A DNA stretch of 55,293 nucleotides from an uncultured Clostridia bacterium. GTDB lineage: Bacteria > Bacillota > Clostridia > Oscillospirales > Oscillospiraceae. How positions within the stretch are numbered: position 1 is the stretch's first letter; every line of letters begins with the position of its first letter. The DNA is taken from contig CAMFBN010000014.1 in NCBI GenBank assembly GCA_945948535.1, positions 1-55,293 on the forward strand. The letters run 5' to 3'. The notes beneath the pieces are model-generated. The model saw nothing but the letters and a program-made list of their open reading frames with translations, searched no databases and was not told the origin of the DNA. The position numbers and the translations under genes were made by a program. Positions 1 through 7,291 of the stretch are shown piece after piece.

Positions 1-44
1 AGCGATTTTCTGGACAAGCACACAACTTAACACAAGGCACTTTA

Positions 45-76
45 GGCAGTCACGATTTTTCGTGGCTGCTTTTTTA
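45..76 (+). terminator. Intrinsic terminator of an upstream gene
   Basis: Stem GCAGTCACG (46-54) pairs with CGTGGCTGC (61-69) with one G-T wobble and is followed by a run of T. It probably ends a gene lying before the window. Confidence 0.6.
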
Positions 77-95
77 TGCCGGAAAGGAGATTTTT

Positions 96-296
96 ATGAG
101 TAAAGAACCATTGGAAACCATGCCCGATGTGATGGATGCCAAGCAGCTTGCGGAGGTGCTTCGAATTTCCAAGGCCGGGGCATACAACCTGCTGAACAGC
201 CCGGATTTTCCTACTTTGCGGATTGGCGGGCGGAAGCTGGTAATGAAGCAAGACCTGCTGGATTGGTTGCGGAGCCACACCAACAGAAAAGAGTAA
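96..296 (+). CDS. Helix-turn-helix (excisionase-family) protein
   Basis: A 66-residue protein that is almost entirely one MerR/excisionase-type DNA-binding fold. The segment from about residue 13 (DAKQLAEVLRISKAGAYNLL) is the helix-turn-helix, followed by a short wing (FPTLRIGGRKLVMKQDLLDWL). Such proteins bind DNA near recombination sites or promoters of mobile elements. The start follows AAAGGAG, eight bases before the ATG. It lies upstream of the Cys-rich VLP, TnpW and serine recombinase genes, the order common in Tn4451-like mobilizable elements. It may assist excision or regulate the element; which of the two cannot be told from sequence. Confidence 0.8.
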   Translation: MSKEPLETMPDVMDAKQLAEVLRISKAGAYNLLNSPDFPTLRIGGRKLVMKQDLLDWLRSHTNRKE

Positions 297-475
297 GATT
301 ATGGCCGAAAGGGAGGCGTAAAATACGACATCCTCTGAGGAGGGGCAGACGATTCCGTGGGAAGTGTTAGTTGGGGAACATCCCGCGGCTGTTTGTCCTG
401 TTTTTCCAAATAGGCTTGTCCTGCGATTAGCCTGTTTTTTGAAAATTTCCACATAACCATAGTGAGGAGGTAAGG

Positions 476-503
476 TGCCCGCCAAGTTTGGTGGGCATTT
501 TTT
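476..503 (+). terminator. Intrinsic terminator after the HTH gene
   Basis: TGCCCGCC (476-483) pairs with GGTGGGCA (490-497) across a 6-nt loop, then TTTTTT. The 290-bp stretch between the HTH gene and the next gene otherwise shows no coding region. Confidence 0.65.
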
Positions 504-586
504 CATTCTCCCCAAAAAGATGGTAGTAGTCTGAGAGGACATACATGACTGCCCCATCCAAAACTTAAGAAAGGAAAAATATACCT

Positions 587-952
587 ATGACAAAACCCAC
601 AAGAGAATTAAGCACACAAGAAAGACGTTCCATCCGAAAACTGGTGACTGGACACTGCGCAGGCTATGACAGCGAGTACGGCTGCCTGCCGCTGGACTGC
701 GAATGTCCCATGCTGGGCATCTGTTACACGAACAGCGCCATGTGCCAGTACTTCCGAGAAGCGGTTCTGCCCAACGACCCCGAACTGGAAGCGGCCTTGC
801 AGGCACTGCCCACAAGGCACTGCCAGCGCTGCGGCAAGCCGTTTCCGGTCAATGGTCGCAGAGTCTACTGCTCTGACACCTGCGCGGAAGCATCCCGGAA
901 AGAGCAGACCGCGGCCAGAGTGCGCAAATTCAGGAGCAAAGCTGCATTGTAA
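587..952 (+). CDS. Cysteine-rich VLP domain protein
   Basis: A 121-residue protein with the Cys_rich_VLP pattern: an N-terminal RRSIRKLV helix, a cluster of cysteines from about residue 24 to 55 (CAGYDSEYGCLPLDCECPML), and a second pair-of-CxxC unit (CQRCGKPF...CSDTC) near residue 80-100 that resembles a zinc ribbon. The end is basic. Proteins of this family are found almost only on Tn4451-like and related mobile elements of Clostridia; their role is unknown. The start ATG follows AAGGAAAAATATACCT. It sits just before tnpW and the recombinase, consistent with a mobile-element accessory protein. Confidence 0.8.
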   Translation: MTKPTRELSTQERRSIRKLVTGHCAGYDSEYGCLPLDCECPMLGICYTNSAMCQYFREAVLPNDPELEAALQALPTRHCQRCGKPFPVNGRRVYCSDTCAEASRKEQTAARVRKFRSKAAL

Positions 953-1125
953 CGCTTTGGTACAAAAAAGTGCTTGCAGCGCAACCACTTTTTAAGCTGC
1001 ATTTGCGAAGGTAATGCAGTTACATTCCCTATCCTGTTTTCCACTTTGTGTCGGTTACAGGGGCCAAAATTAACCTGGGAGGCTTGTCTATTCCATAAAC
1101 TTTTCACACGAAAGGAATCACGACT

Positions 1126-1245
1126 ATGAAAACATATCAGAAAACACAAATATTGGATTTGCGTCTAGGACGCAGGAAAGCGAGGTTCAATGGCAGAAAA
1201 CGAAAGCCGCAAGAATTATGTGACCCTGACCCGCCGGGTAGGTAA
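1126..1245 (+). CDS. Possible 39-residue basic ORF overlapping tnpW start
   Basis: An ATG preceded by GAAAGGAATCACGACT opens a 39-codon frame with a strongly basic centre (RLGRRKARFNGRKRKP). It overlaps the first 56 bases of tnpW in another frame. It could be a leader peptide coupling translation into tnpW and the recombinase, or chance. No family is recognised. Confidence 0.25.
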   Translation: MKTYQKTQILDLRLGRRKARFNGRKRKPQELCDPDPPGR

Positions 1246-1408
1246 TACAAATTACAAAGTTCGCGTACATTTCAATGAGACAGGAGAGGAAACCATGGAA
1301 GATAAAATTTTGAGAATGATTCAGCGGGATGCGTTGAATCTTCCGAACGAGTGTGGTATAATAAATCCACCACAAATGAGCCGTCAGTCTGAAAGGAGCG
1401 CGTCATGA
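1190..1408 (+). CDS. TnpW-family transposon protein
   Basis: A 72-residue protein matching the TnpW family, small proteins placed directly before the large serine recombinase of Tn4451-type elements. The recognisable segment is the central beta-rich part (NYKVRVHFNETGEETMEDKI) followed by a helix (ILRMIQRDAL). Function is not established; the fixed position suggests a recombination or expression accessory role. The stop overlaps the recombinase start in the ATGA arrangement (1405-1408), so the two are likely translationally coupled. The ribosome site is weak (GAGG). Confidence 0.75.
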   Translation: MAENESRKNYVTLTRRVGNTNYKVRVHFNETGEETMEDKILRMIQRDALNLPNECGIINPPQMSRQSERSAS

Positions 1409-3201
1409 GCGTGAAACAGACTGAGGAAAAGATTACGGCGCTGTATGAGCGTCTGTCCCGTGACGATGATCTCACGGGCGACAGCAACTCCATTCTGAAT
1501 CAGAAAGCATACCTCGAAAACTATGCAGCCCAGCACGGCTATACCAACATTGCCCACTATACGGACGATGGCTGGTCCGGCGGCAATTTTGAGCGTCCCG
1601 ATTGGAAGCGCATGATTGCCGACATTGAAGCCGGAAAGGTCTGCCGGGTGATTGTCAAGGACATGAGCCGGGCAGGGCGTGATTACCTGCAAACAGGCTT
1701 TTACACCGAGGTATTCTTTCGTCAGCATGGGGTTCATTTTATTGCCATCGCCAATGGCGTGGACAGCGAAGATCAGAACAGCAACGAGTTTGCCCCGTTC
1801 CTGAATATCATGAACGAGTGGTACTTGCGGGATCAGTCCCGGAAGGTATCCGCTGCCTACAAAATCAAAGGCACCTCTGGGAAGCACACTTCCACCCATG
1901 CCATCTACGGCTACAAGAAAGACCCGGAGAACAAAGACCTCTGGGTCATCGACGAGGAAGCTGCCGCCGTTGTCCGGCGTATCTATCATCTGGCGCTGGA
2001 AGGGTACGGGCAGTACAAAATTGCGGAGATTCTGACCAAAGAAAAGGTGGAGTGTCCCGCGTACTATCTTGCCATCCGGGGCAGTGGTTCCCACAAAAAC
2101 AATGTGGATATGACCCGGCCCTACGACTGGAACGGGAACACCGTGGGAATCATTCTCACCAAGCCTGAGTACCTGGGGCATACGGTGAATTTCCGAACCT
2201 CCCAGAAATCCTACAAGGACAAGCGGGTGAAAAATGCCCCGGAGGACTGGCTGATTTTCGAGAACACCCACGAAGCCATCATCGAACAGGCCACATGGGA
2301 ACGGGTGCAGGAAATCCGGCAGACTGTCCGGCGCACGGACACCACCGGAGAAGCCAATCCCCTGACGGGGCTGATGTTCTGCGCCGACTGCGGGGCGAAA
2401 ATGTACAACCACCGAAACCGCAACGCACAGTTTCTGAACGACAACTACAACTGCTCCGCCTACACCCGGACAGCCACCCGTGAGACCCGGCTGTGCTGCT
2501 CTCACAGCATCAGCACCCGGACGGTGCGCACGCTGCTTCTGGAAACCATTCGCACGGTCAGCGCCTATGCCATTTCCAACGAGGAAGCGTTTCGGCAAAA
2601 GGTTCTCGCCGCATCCAAGCTCAAGCACGAAGCGGATACAAAGGAACTGAAAAAGAAAATCGCAAAGGCGAAAAAGCGTTCCGCTGAGTTGGATGTGCTG
2701 ATTAAGAAGCTGTATGAATCCTATGCCATGGGGAAGATTTCTGAGCATCGGTTCGATACGCTCTGTGCGGAATATGAACGGGAGCAGGCTGAGCTGGAAG
2801 CCATGATTGCCACGGAGCAGAGTGCGCTGGAAGCATTCCACAACGATACCAACCGGGCTGACCACTTCCTTGCCCTGGCAAAGAAGTACACGGACTTTAC
2901 AGAGCTGACCACCCCTATGATTTTTGAGTTTGTGGACAAAATTCTTGTCCACGCTCCTGAAAAGATCGATGGGGAACGCACCATGGAGATCGACATCTAC
3001 TTAAAATTCATCGGCAAGTTTGATATGCCCATGCCGGAGCCGACCCCGGAGGAACTGGCGGAGATGGAGGCCCAGCGGAAAAAGAGAGCTGCCAACCGGG
3101 AGAAATACTACCGGAAAAAGGAGCGGCAGAAACTGCTGGCACAGCAGCAGGCTCAGTCGGATGCCGGGACGAAGGCACCTCCGGAAGAACAAACAGCATA
3201 A
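1405..3201 (+). CDS. Large serine recombinase (TnpX/TndX-like)
   Basis: A 598-residue site-specific recombinase. The N-terminal resolvase domain (about 10-155) has the catalytic serine at S18 (YERLSRDD) and the conserved arginines around KDMSRAGRD. A recombinase domain follows (about 170-270), then a zinc ribbon beginning FCADCGAKM with further cysteines to about residue 375, a long coiled coil (about 405-475, lysine- and glutamate-rich), and a C-terminal DUF4368-like segment (MIFEFVDKILVHAPE). Length and layout match TnpX-type recombinases that excise and insert mobilizable transposons through a circular form. The start ATG follows AAGGAGCGCGTC. A hairpin after the stop (3210-3242) may end the transcript. 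Confidence 0.95.
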   Translation: MSVKQTEEKITALYERLSRDDDLTGDSNSILNQKAYLENYAAQHGYTNIAHYTDDGWSGGNFERPDWKRMIADIEAGKVCRVIVKDMSRAGRDYLQTGFYTEVFFRQHGVHFIAIANGVDSEDQNSNEFAPFLNIMNEWYLRDQSRKVSAAYKIKGTSGKHTSTHAIYGYKKDPENKDLWVIDEEAAAVVRRIYHLALEGYGQYKIAEILTKEKVECPAYYLAIRGSGSHKNNVDMTRPYDWNGNTVGIILTKPEYLGHTVNFRTSQKSYKDKRVKNAPEDWLIFENTHEAIIEQATWERVQEIRQTVRRTDTTGEANPLTGLMFCADCGAKMYNHRNRNAQFLNDNYNCSAYTRTATRETRLCCSHSISTRTVRTLLLETIRTVSAYAISNEEAFRQKVLAASKLKHEADTKELKKKIAKAKKRSAELDVLIKKLYESYAMGKISEHRFDTLCAEYEREQAELEAMIATEQSALEAFHNDTNRADHFLALAKKYTDFTELTTPMIFEFVDKILVHAPEKIDGERTMEIDIYLKFIGKFDMPMPEPTPEELAEMEAQRKKRAANREKYYRKKERQKLLAQQQAQSDAGTKAPPEEQTA

Positions 3202-3209
3202 CATCACCT

Positions 3210-3242
3210 AAGGGCGGTTTGCCGAAATTGCAGACCGCCCTT
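3210..3242 (+). terminator. Hairpin after the recombinase gene
   Basis: AAGGGCGGT (3210-3218) pairs with ACCGCCCTT (3234-3242), extended inward by TGC/GCA. Only a short T-rich tail follows, so it is a plausible but not ideal terminator. Confidence 0.45.
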
Positions 3243-3548
3243 CTTCCATATTGTGAGAATTAGACTCACCGAGAATCTCCGAACACAATCGATTTTGAGT
3301 GAGGTAAACAAACTGATGGAGGTCTGCAGCTACAATACGGATTTGAAAAAGCGGTTTGTCGGCATTCACAGAGAAGTACCCCGCAGAATGCCGCCATTTC
3401 CTCTGCTTTTTCAGTTCAGTCGGAATGTAAAGAAATAGGATTGCAATATTTAAGATTTGTTTTAGATTGTTGCAACCCCCTTGAGATAAGTTACTGAATG
3501 ATGTATTATAAAAAAATAAACACCTGTTCTGCTTTTGGAGGTAAAGCT
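3243..3548. other. Non-coding stretch with a weak open frame
   Basis: About 300 bases between the recombinase and the next gene. A 61-codon open frame (3253-3438) has no ribosome site and no recognisable similarity; it could be a gene remnant. The final 60 bases are A+T-rich and probably hold the promoter of the following gene. Confidence 0.3.
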
Positions 3549-3950
3549 ATGAAATGTAAAATTTGGAAAAGAATTGCTTTAGGCTCATTGGTGGTGTGTG
3601 TTGTACTTGGAGTAGCTGTTCTCTTTATCGCTATGGCAAATAAGCCATATGAAATCCCCTATGATGGCAACAACATTATACTTGAGCAACAAGGGGATGA
3701 TTATTTTGTTACTTACAACGGAAGGGGAAATCTTCTTCTTGCGTATACGTGCAGTAACTTAGACGAAGGAGAATGTGAAATTGTCTTCTACCAAACGTTA
3801 TGGGATAGGTATATCTCTCCTTTGTTGTCCAATGAAACATCTGTATATAAACTTCGTGATATGGGAGAAATTACGAAATTTATAAGCCATCATAAGGTAA
3901 TTTGGTCAGTTCCAGAGGAGGAGACTAATAATATTTCACCCGTTTCTTAA
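3549..3950 (+). CDS. Hypothetical membrane-anchored protein (IME cargo)
   Basis: A 133-residue protein of unknown family. The N-terminus is basic (MKCKIWKR) and followed by a hydrophobic helix of about 22 residues (IALGSLVVCVVLGVAVLFIA), so it is likely a signal anchor or uncleaved signal, with the remaining 100 residues outside the cell. The outer part is rich in aromatic and acidic residues and has no motif I recognise. The ATG at 3549 was chosen because GGAGG lies eight bases upstream; an in-frame ATG 17 codons earlier lacks one. Codon use is more A+T-rich than the recombinase and relaxase, suggesting cargo of separate origin. Confidence 0.6.
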   Translation: MKCKIWKRIALGSLVVCVVLGVAVLFIAMANKPYEIPYDGNNIILEQQGDDYFVTYNGRGNLLLAYTCSNLDEGECEIVFYQTLWDRYISPLLSNETSVYKLRDMGEITKFISHHKVIWSVPEEETNNISPVS

Positions 3951-4026
3951 TCCTCTTTTTTTGCTCCTTGGTATATAATAATCAGGTCGATAAATCGAAG
4001 TTTGACGAATAATTGGAAGGAAATGG

Positions 4027-4428
4027 ATGTTTTACTATGTCTGGTGCAACGATCCATTTGACAGCAGCAAGAAAAATACCTTGCAGGAAATCCATGAGAA
4101 AATTCATTATATTGAAGGCGCAGAGCAAATCTCTAAATCAGAACAGACAATTCATGATGTCATTATTTGGACACTGGTATATGAGAAGTACTATTTCAGA
4201 GTAGGTAGTTATGCCAGCGCAACCATAGTTCTGACAGAGCATGGTCAGGGACAGACTGCTTGTGTTGTATCCTCTGGCGGCGGTACTGGTATTGCAAACC
4301 TTAGTCTGGGTGCAAACCGCAAATTTGCAAAAGAATGTGTTCAGGCATTGGAAGCCTGCGGTTTCCACATTATCGAGTCCGATTTGGATAGGGAAGAAAA
4401 GGGATTTGTTGGGCGTTTTCTCAAGTAA
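4027..4428 (+). CDS. Hypothetical protein (DUF6054-like?)
   Basis: A 133-residue soluble protein. The middle and C-terminal parts (YASATIVLTEHGQGQTACVVSSGGGTG, split over a beta hairpin and a glycine-rich turn, then a helix ending ALEACGFHIIE) recall small alpha-beta DUF6054-type proteins, but I am not sure of the family. GGAAGG lies 6-7 bases before the ATG. It sits between the recombinase and the candidate oriT, so it is probably cargo of the mobilizable element. No catalytic motif or membrane segment is seen. Confidence 0.55.
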   Translation: MFYYVWCNDPFDSSKKNTLQEIHEKIHYIEGAEQISKSEQTIHDVIIWTLVYEKYYFRVGSYASATIVLTEHGQGQTACVVSSGGGTGIANLSLGANRKFAKECVQALEACGFHIIESDLDREEKGFVGRFLK

Positions 4429-4480
4429 AGCGTGTTATTGCAAATTCCGGTTTATCGGGTTGGACAGAAGTATATATAAT

Positions 4481-4753
4481 CCCTTAGGACACTAAGGGCG
4501 CACTTCTATACGGGTATCTCCCGTATGTGCGCTCATCTCCGGCCTAAGAGCCGCCGCAATGCGGCGGTTGGCCTCCGAAACGCCTCGCTACGGCTCGGTG
4601 TGTGAGACTGAACACCCCGGACACCTGAATGTCCGGGCTGTTTTGCGTCACAGCGTTCCGAACAAGGGGCTGCACCCCTTGCGCCGCTATGCGGCTATCC
4701 TTGCAGACTTGGTCAGTAGAAACGGTTTTGCAAACCATTCCCGCTGACCAAGT
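4481..4753 (+). other. oriT: Hairpin-rich candidate origin of transfer (oriT)
   Basis: A non-coding 270-bp stretch directly before the mobilization genes, packed with perfect stems: CCCTTAG/CTAAGGG (4481-4498), GCGCAC..ATACGGG/CCCGTAT-GTGCGC (4498-4532), CCGCCGC/GCGGCGG (4551-4567), CCCGGAC/GTCCGGG (4616-4637), CAAGGGG/CCCCTTG (4663-4681), GCCGC/GCGGC (4683-4695) and ACTTGGTCAG/CTGACCAAGT (4707-4753) enclosing GGTTT/AAACC. Position next to a relaxase gene and this density of inverted repeats are typical of oriT. The last stem is followed by TTTTTAT and could also act as a terminator. The nick site cannot be named by eye. Confidence 0.5.
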
Positions 4754-4830
4754 TTTTATATCGTGAGTCTGACCGTCAGTAAATGCTGGCGGTCATTTTT
4801 TATCCAAATCTTTTAGGAGGTCATTCAAAA

Positions 4831-5136
4831 ATGCCAAAACAGAAAACACTATCCGAATTGGAAGCCGAACATGCCGCCTGTGAGCAGCGGCTTGTCCAGC
4901 TTCAACACAAAGCCCAACAGTACGAAAACCGCATTGCCTACTGCGAGAAAGGCGAACGGCGAAAGCGAACCCATCGGCTTATCACCCGTGGTGCCGCTGT
5001 GGAGAGTGTGGCTCCCATGGTAAAGGCTCTGACGGAGGTGGAGTTCTTCGCTTTTGCAGAATCCGTCTTTGCTCTGCCGAAGGTTCAGACTTTGCTTGCG
5101 GAAGCCGTTTGTTCACACGACCAAGGGAGGACTTGA
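4831..5136 (+). CDS. DUF3847 protein (mobilization accessory)
   Basis: A 101-residue protein with a long N-terminal coiled coil (LSELEAEHAACEQRLVQLQH) followed by a basic stretch (GERRKRTHRLITRGAA), the pattern of DUF3847 proteins that precede MobA/MobL relaxases. It probably helps the relaxase bind oriT, comparable with MobC-type proteins; this is inferred from position. The ATG at 4831 follows TTAGGAGG with ideal spacing; an earlier in-frame start at 4783 lacks a ribosome site. Its stop overlaps the relaxase TTG start (TTGA, 5133-5136). Confidence 0.75.
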   Translation: MPKQKTLSELEAEHAACEQRLVQLQHKAQQYENRIAYCEKGERRKRTHRLITRGAAVESVAPMVKALTEVEFFAFAESVFALPKVQTLLAEAVCSHDQGRT

Positions 5137-6611
5137 CTATCGCACTATTTCATTTCCATGTCACCCAAATCAAACGCAGCGCCGGACAGTCCGCCGTTGC
5201 CGCAGCCGCTTACCGTTCCGGCGAAAAGCTCCACAGCGAATACTACGGCGAGGACAGCGACTACACCCGCAAGGGCGGTGTGGTCTGTTCGGAAATCCTG
5301 CTGCCCTCCCACGCTCCGCCGGAGTACTCTGACCGGGAAACGCTCTGGAACGCCGTAGAAAAAGTGGAGCGCGGAAAGAAAGCCCAGCTTGCATACAGCT
5401 TTGATATTGCCTTTCAGAACGAGTTCTCGATGGAGGAGAACATCGCACTTGCAAGGCAGTTTTTGTTGGAGCAGTTTGTGAGCCGGGGCATGATCGTGGA
5501 TTTCGCTGTTCATTCTCCCGACAATGAGGATGGCGGCATCTCCAATCCCCACTTTCATGTGATGTGCCCCATTCGTCCCATCGAGCCAAACGGCAAATGG
5601 GGCAACAAGCAGCGGCGGGAATATGTGCTGGACGAGAATGGAGAGCGAATCCCGGATGGAAGCGGCGACTATGTTTTCAATGCCGTCCCCACCACCGACT
5701 GGGGCAGTCCCGAAACACTGGAACACTGGCGGCAGGCGTGGGCTGAATTGTGCAACGCCAAGTTTGCCGAAAAAGAACTGCCCTGCCGGATCGACCATCG
5801 CAGTTATGAACGGCAGGGTGTTGATCTCTTGCCAACCGTCCACGAAGGCCCCACCGTCCGGGCAATGGAGCGTAAGGGCATTGCTACCGAGAAGGGCGAG
5901 TTCAACCGCTGGGTGAAAGCCACTAACGCAGCCATCCGGGATATCCGAAAGAAGATTGCCGCTCTGGTTGAATGGCTCAAAGAGGCAAAGGCAGAACTGT
6001 CCAAACCCAAATCCCCGGATTTGATTTCCCTGCTGCAAGCCTATTATGACCGCCGCAATGCAGGAGCCTATTCCCAGAAAGCCCGAATCAACAATTTAAA
6101 GGAAATGAATACTCTGTTCAACTACCTTATGGAAAACGGGATTCATGATTTGTATGCGCTGGAAAATCGTGTGGATGCCCTCCGGGAATCCTCCGATTCT
6201 TTGAAAACGAAGCTGGACAGCCAGACTGCCCGCATGAAAGAAATCCGCAAGCTTCCGCAGTATCTGAGCACCTATCGTGAGTTGAAGCCCGTGTACGATG
6301 GTTTGCAGAAAATCAAGTTCACCCGTTCCAAAGAGAAGTACAAAGCAGACCACGCTGCCGAACTGAAACAGTTTTATGAAGCCCGCCGCAAACTATCCGC
6401 AGAATTCCCGGACGGTAAATTTGATCGCCAGAAGCTGGATGCAGAGTACACCCGACTGGAGCAGGAGCATGCTGAAACCTACGCCCAGTTCCAATCTATC
6501 CGGGAGGATTCCCAACAGCTCTGGAAAATCAAATCCTATGTGGAGTCCGCCCGCATGAATTTGGAGCAACCCCAGCAACACACACCCCGTAAACAGGAGC
6601 AGGAAATCTGA
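5133..6611 (+). CDS. MobA/MobL-family relaxase
   Basis: A relaxase of about 492 residues that nicks and carries the transferred DNA strand. The N-terminal MobA/MobL domain starts FHFHVTQIKRSAGQSAVAAA and has the metal-binding histidine cluster NPHFHVMCPIRP at about residue 135-150. The C-terminal half is helical with coiled-coil character and no helicase. The likely start is TTG at 5133, overlapping the DUF3847 stop, with GGGAGG two bases upstream; this short spacing suggests coupled translation. An ATG eight codons earlier is inside the previous gene. No type IV secretion genes are present, so the element would need a helper for conjugation. Confidence 0.93.
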   Translation: MTIALFHFHVTQIKRSAGQSAVAAAAYRSGEKLHSEYYGEDSDYTRKGGVVCSEILLPSHAPPEYSDRETLWNAVEKVERGKKAQLAYSFDIAFQNEFSMEENIALARQFLLEQFVSRGMIVDFAVHSPDNEDGGISNPHFHVMCPIRPIEPNGKWGNKQRREYVLDENGERIPDGSGDYVFNAVPTTDWGSPETLEHWRQAWAELCNAKFAEKELPCRIDHRSYERQGVDLLPTVHEGPTVRAMERKGIATEKGEFNRWVKATNAAIRDIRKKIAALVEWLKEAKAELSKPKSPDLISLLQAYYDRRNAGAYSQKARINNLKEMNTLFNYLMENGIHDLYALENRVDALRESSDSLKTKLDSQTARMKEIRKLPQYLSTYRELKPVYDGLQKIKFTRSKEKYKADHAAELKQFYEARRKLSAEFPDGKFDRQKLDAEYTRLEQEHAETYAQFQSIREDSQQLWKIKSYVESARMNLEQPQQHTPRKQEQEI

Positions 6612-6856
6612 TTCCTTCATTCCGTCAGAAAAAGGATCAAAGCATAATGTCAATGGGCAGCGCCCAATCACACAGGGGTATTGCCCACCTTTTCCTGTTT
6701 ATCTCAAAAGATATAGGAGTCCAATCAATATCCTAACTGTCGGCTTACCGCGCTGCCATCAATGGCATTCAGGGTCAGCATGGGTTGGGTAGTGTAGTTT
6801 CTGTGAGAATTTCCATTATGATTTTCTTAATTTACAGCGAGAAGGCAAAGAAGCTA
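6612..6856. other. Intergenic stretch between relaxase and BlaI gene
   Basis: Together with the promoter region this is a 314-base gap. I see no open frame with a ribosome site and no strong inverted repeat. The right end of the mobilizable element may lie here or beyond the sensor cluster; no boundary repeat is recognisable. Confidence 0.3.
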
Positions 6857-6897
6857 TTGACAATTTGGTCTAAATGATGTAGACTGCAAGTAGTCTA
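6857..6897 (+). promoter_or_regulatory. Promoter and BlaI-type operator 1
   Basis: TTGACA (6857-6862), 17-base spacer, TAGACT (6880-6885). The -10 is one arm of an inverted repeat TAGACT-N6-AGTCTA (6880-6897), so a bound BlaI dimer would block the promoter. The same layout recurs before the other two BlaI genes. Confidence 0.7.
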
Positions 6898-6925
6898 TAG
6901 AATGTAAACCAAAGGAGCAATCAAA

Positions 6926-7288
6926 ATGGACGATCTCAGACTTGGCGTTGTGGAATCCAGATTCGCGGATATTATCTGGAGCCACGAACCGCTTTCTTCC
7001 CGGGAACTGGTAGCTCTCTGTGAAAAAGAGCTGGACTGGAAAAAATCCACGACCTATACCGTATTGAAGCGGCTCTGTGACAAGGGGCTTTTCCGCAATG
7101 AGGGCGGCATGGTAAGCTCCAGGATGACCAAGGAGGAATATGCTTCCGCCCAGAGTGAGAAGTTCGTGGAGGATACATTTGGCGGATCGCTCCCTGCTTT
7201 TATGGCGGCTTTTACAAAGCGAAAGCCGCTCACCGATTCGGATATTGCGGAAATTCAGCGAATGATTCAGCAAATGGGGAGGGAGTAA
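6926..7288 (+). CDS. BlaI/MecI/CopY-family repressor 1
   Basis: A 120-residue winged-helix repressor of the penicillinase-repressor family. The DNA-binding half is residues 5-75 with the family signature (ESRFADIIWSHEPLSSREL; WKKSTTYTVLKRLCDKG). The C-terminal half (residues 76-120) forms the dimer and holds the region normally cut by BlaR1/MecR1. The start follows AAAGGAG. It lies three bases before the BlaR1-type gene, so both form one operon. It probably represses this operon through the palindrome at 6880-6897 and is released when the sensor is triggered. Confidence 0.93.
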   Translation: MDDLRLGVVESRFADIIWSHEPLSSRELVALCEKELDWKKSTTYTVLKRLCDKGLFRNEGGMVSSRMTKEEYASAQSEKFVEDTFGGSLPAFMAAFTKRKPLTDSDIAEIQRMIQQMGRE

Positions 7289-7291
7289 GCC

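Noticed and set aside
3253..3438. A 61-codon ORF after the recombinase
   Set aside because: No ribosome site, no recognisable similarity and a non-ATG start; recorded only as a possible remnant.
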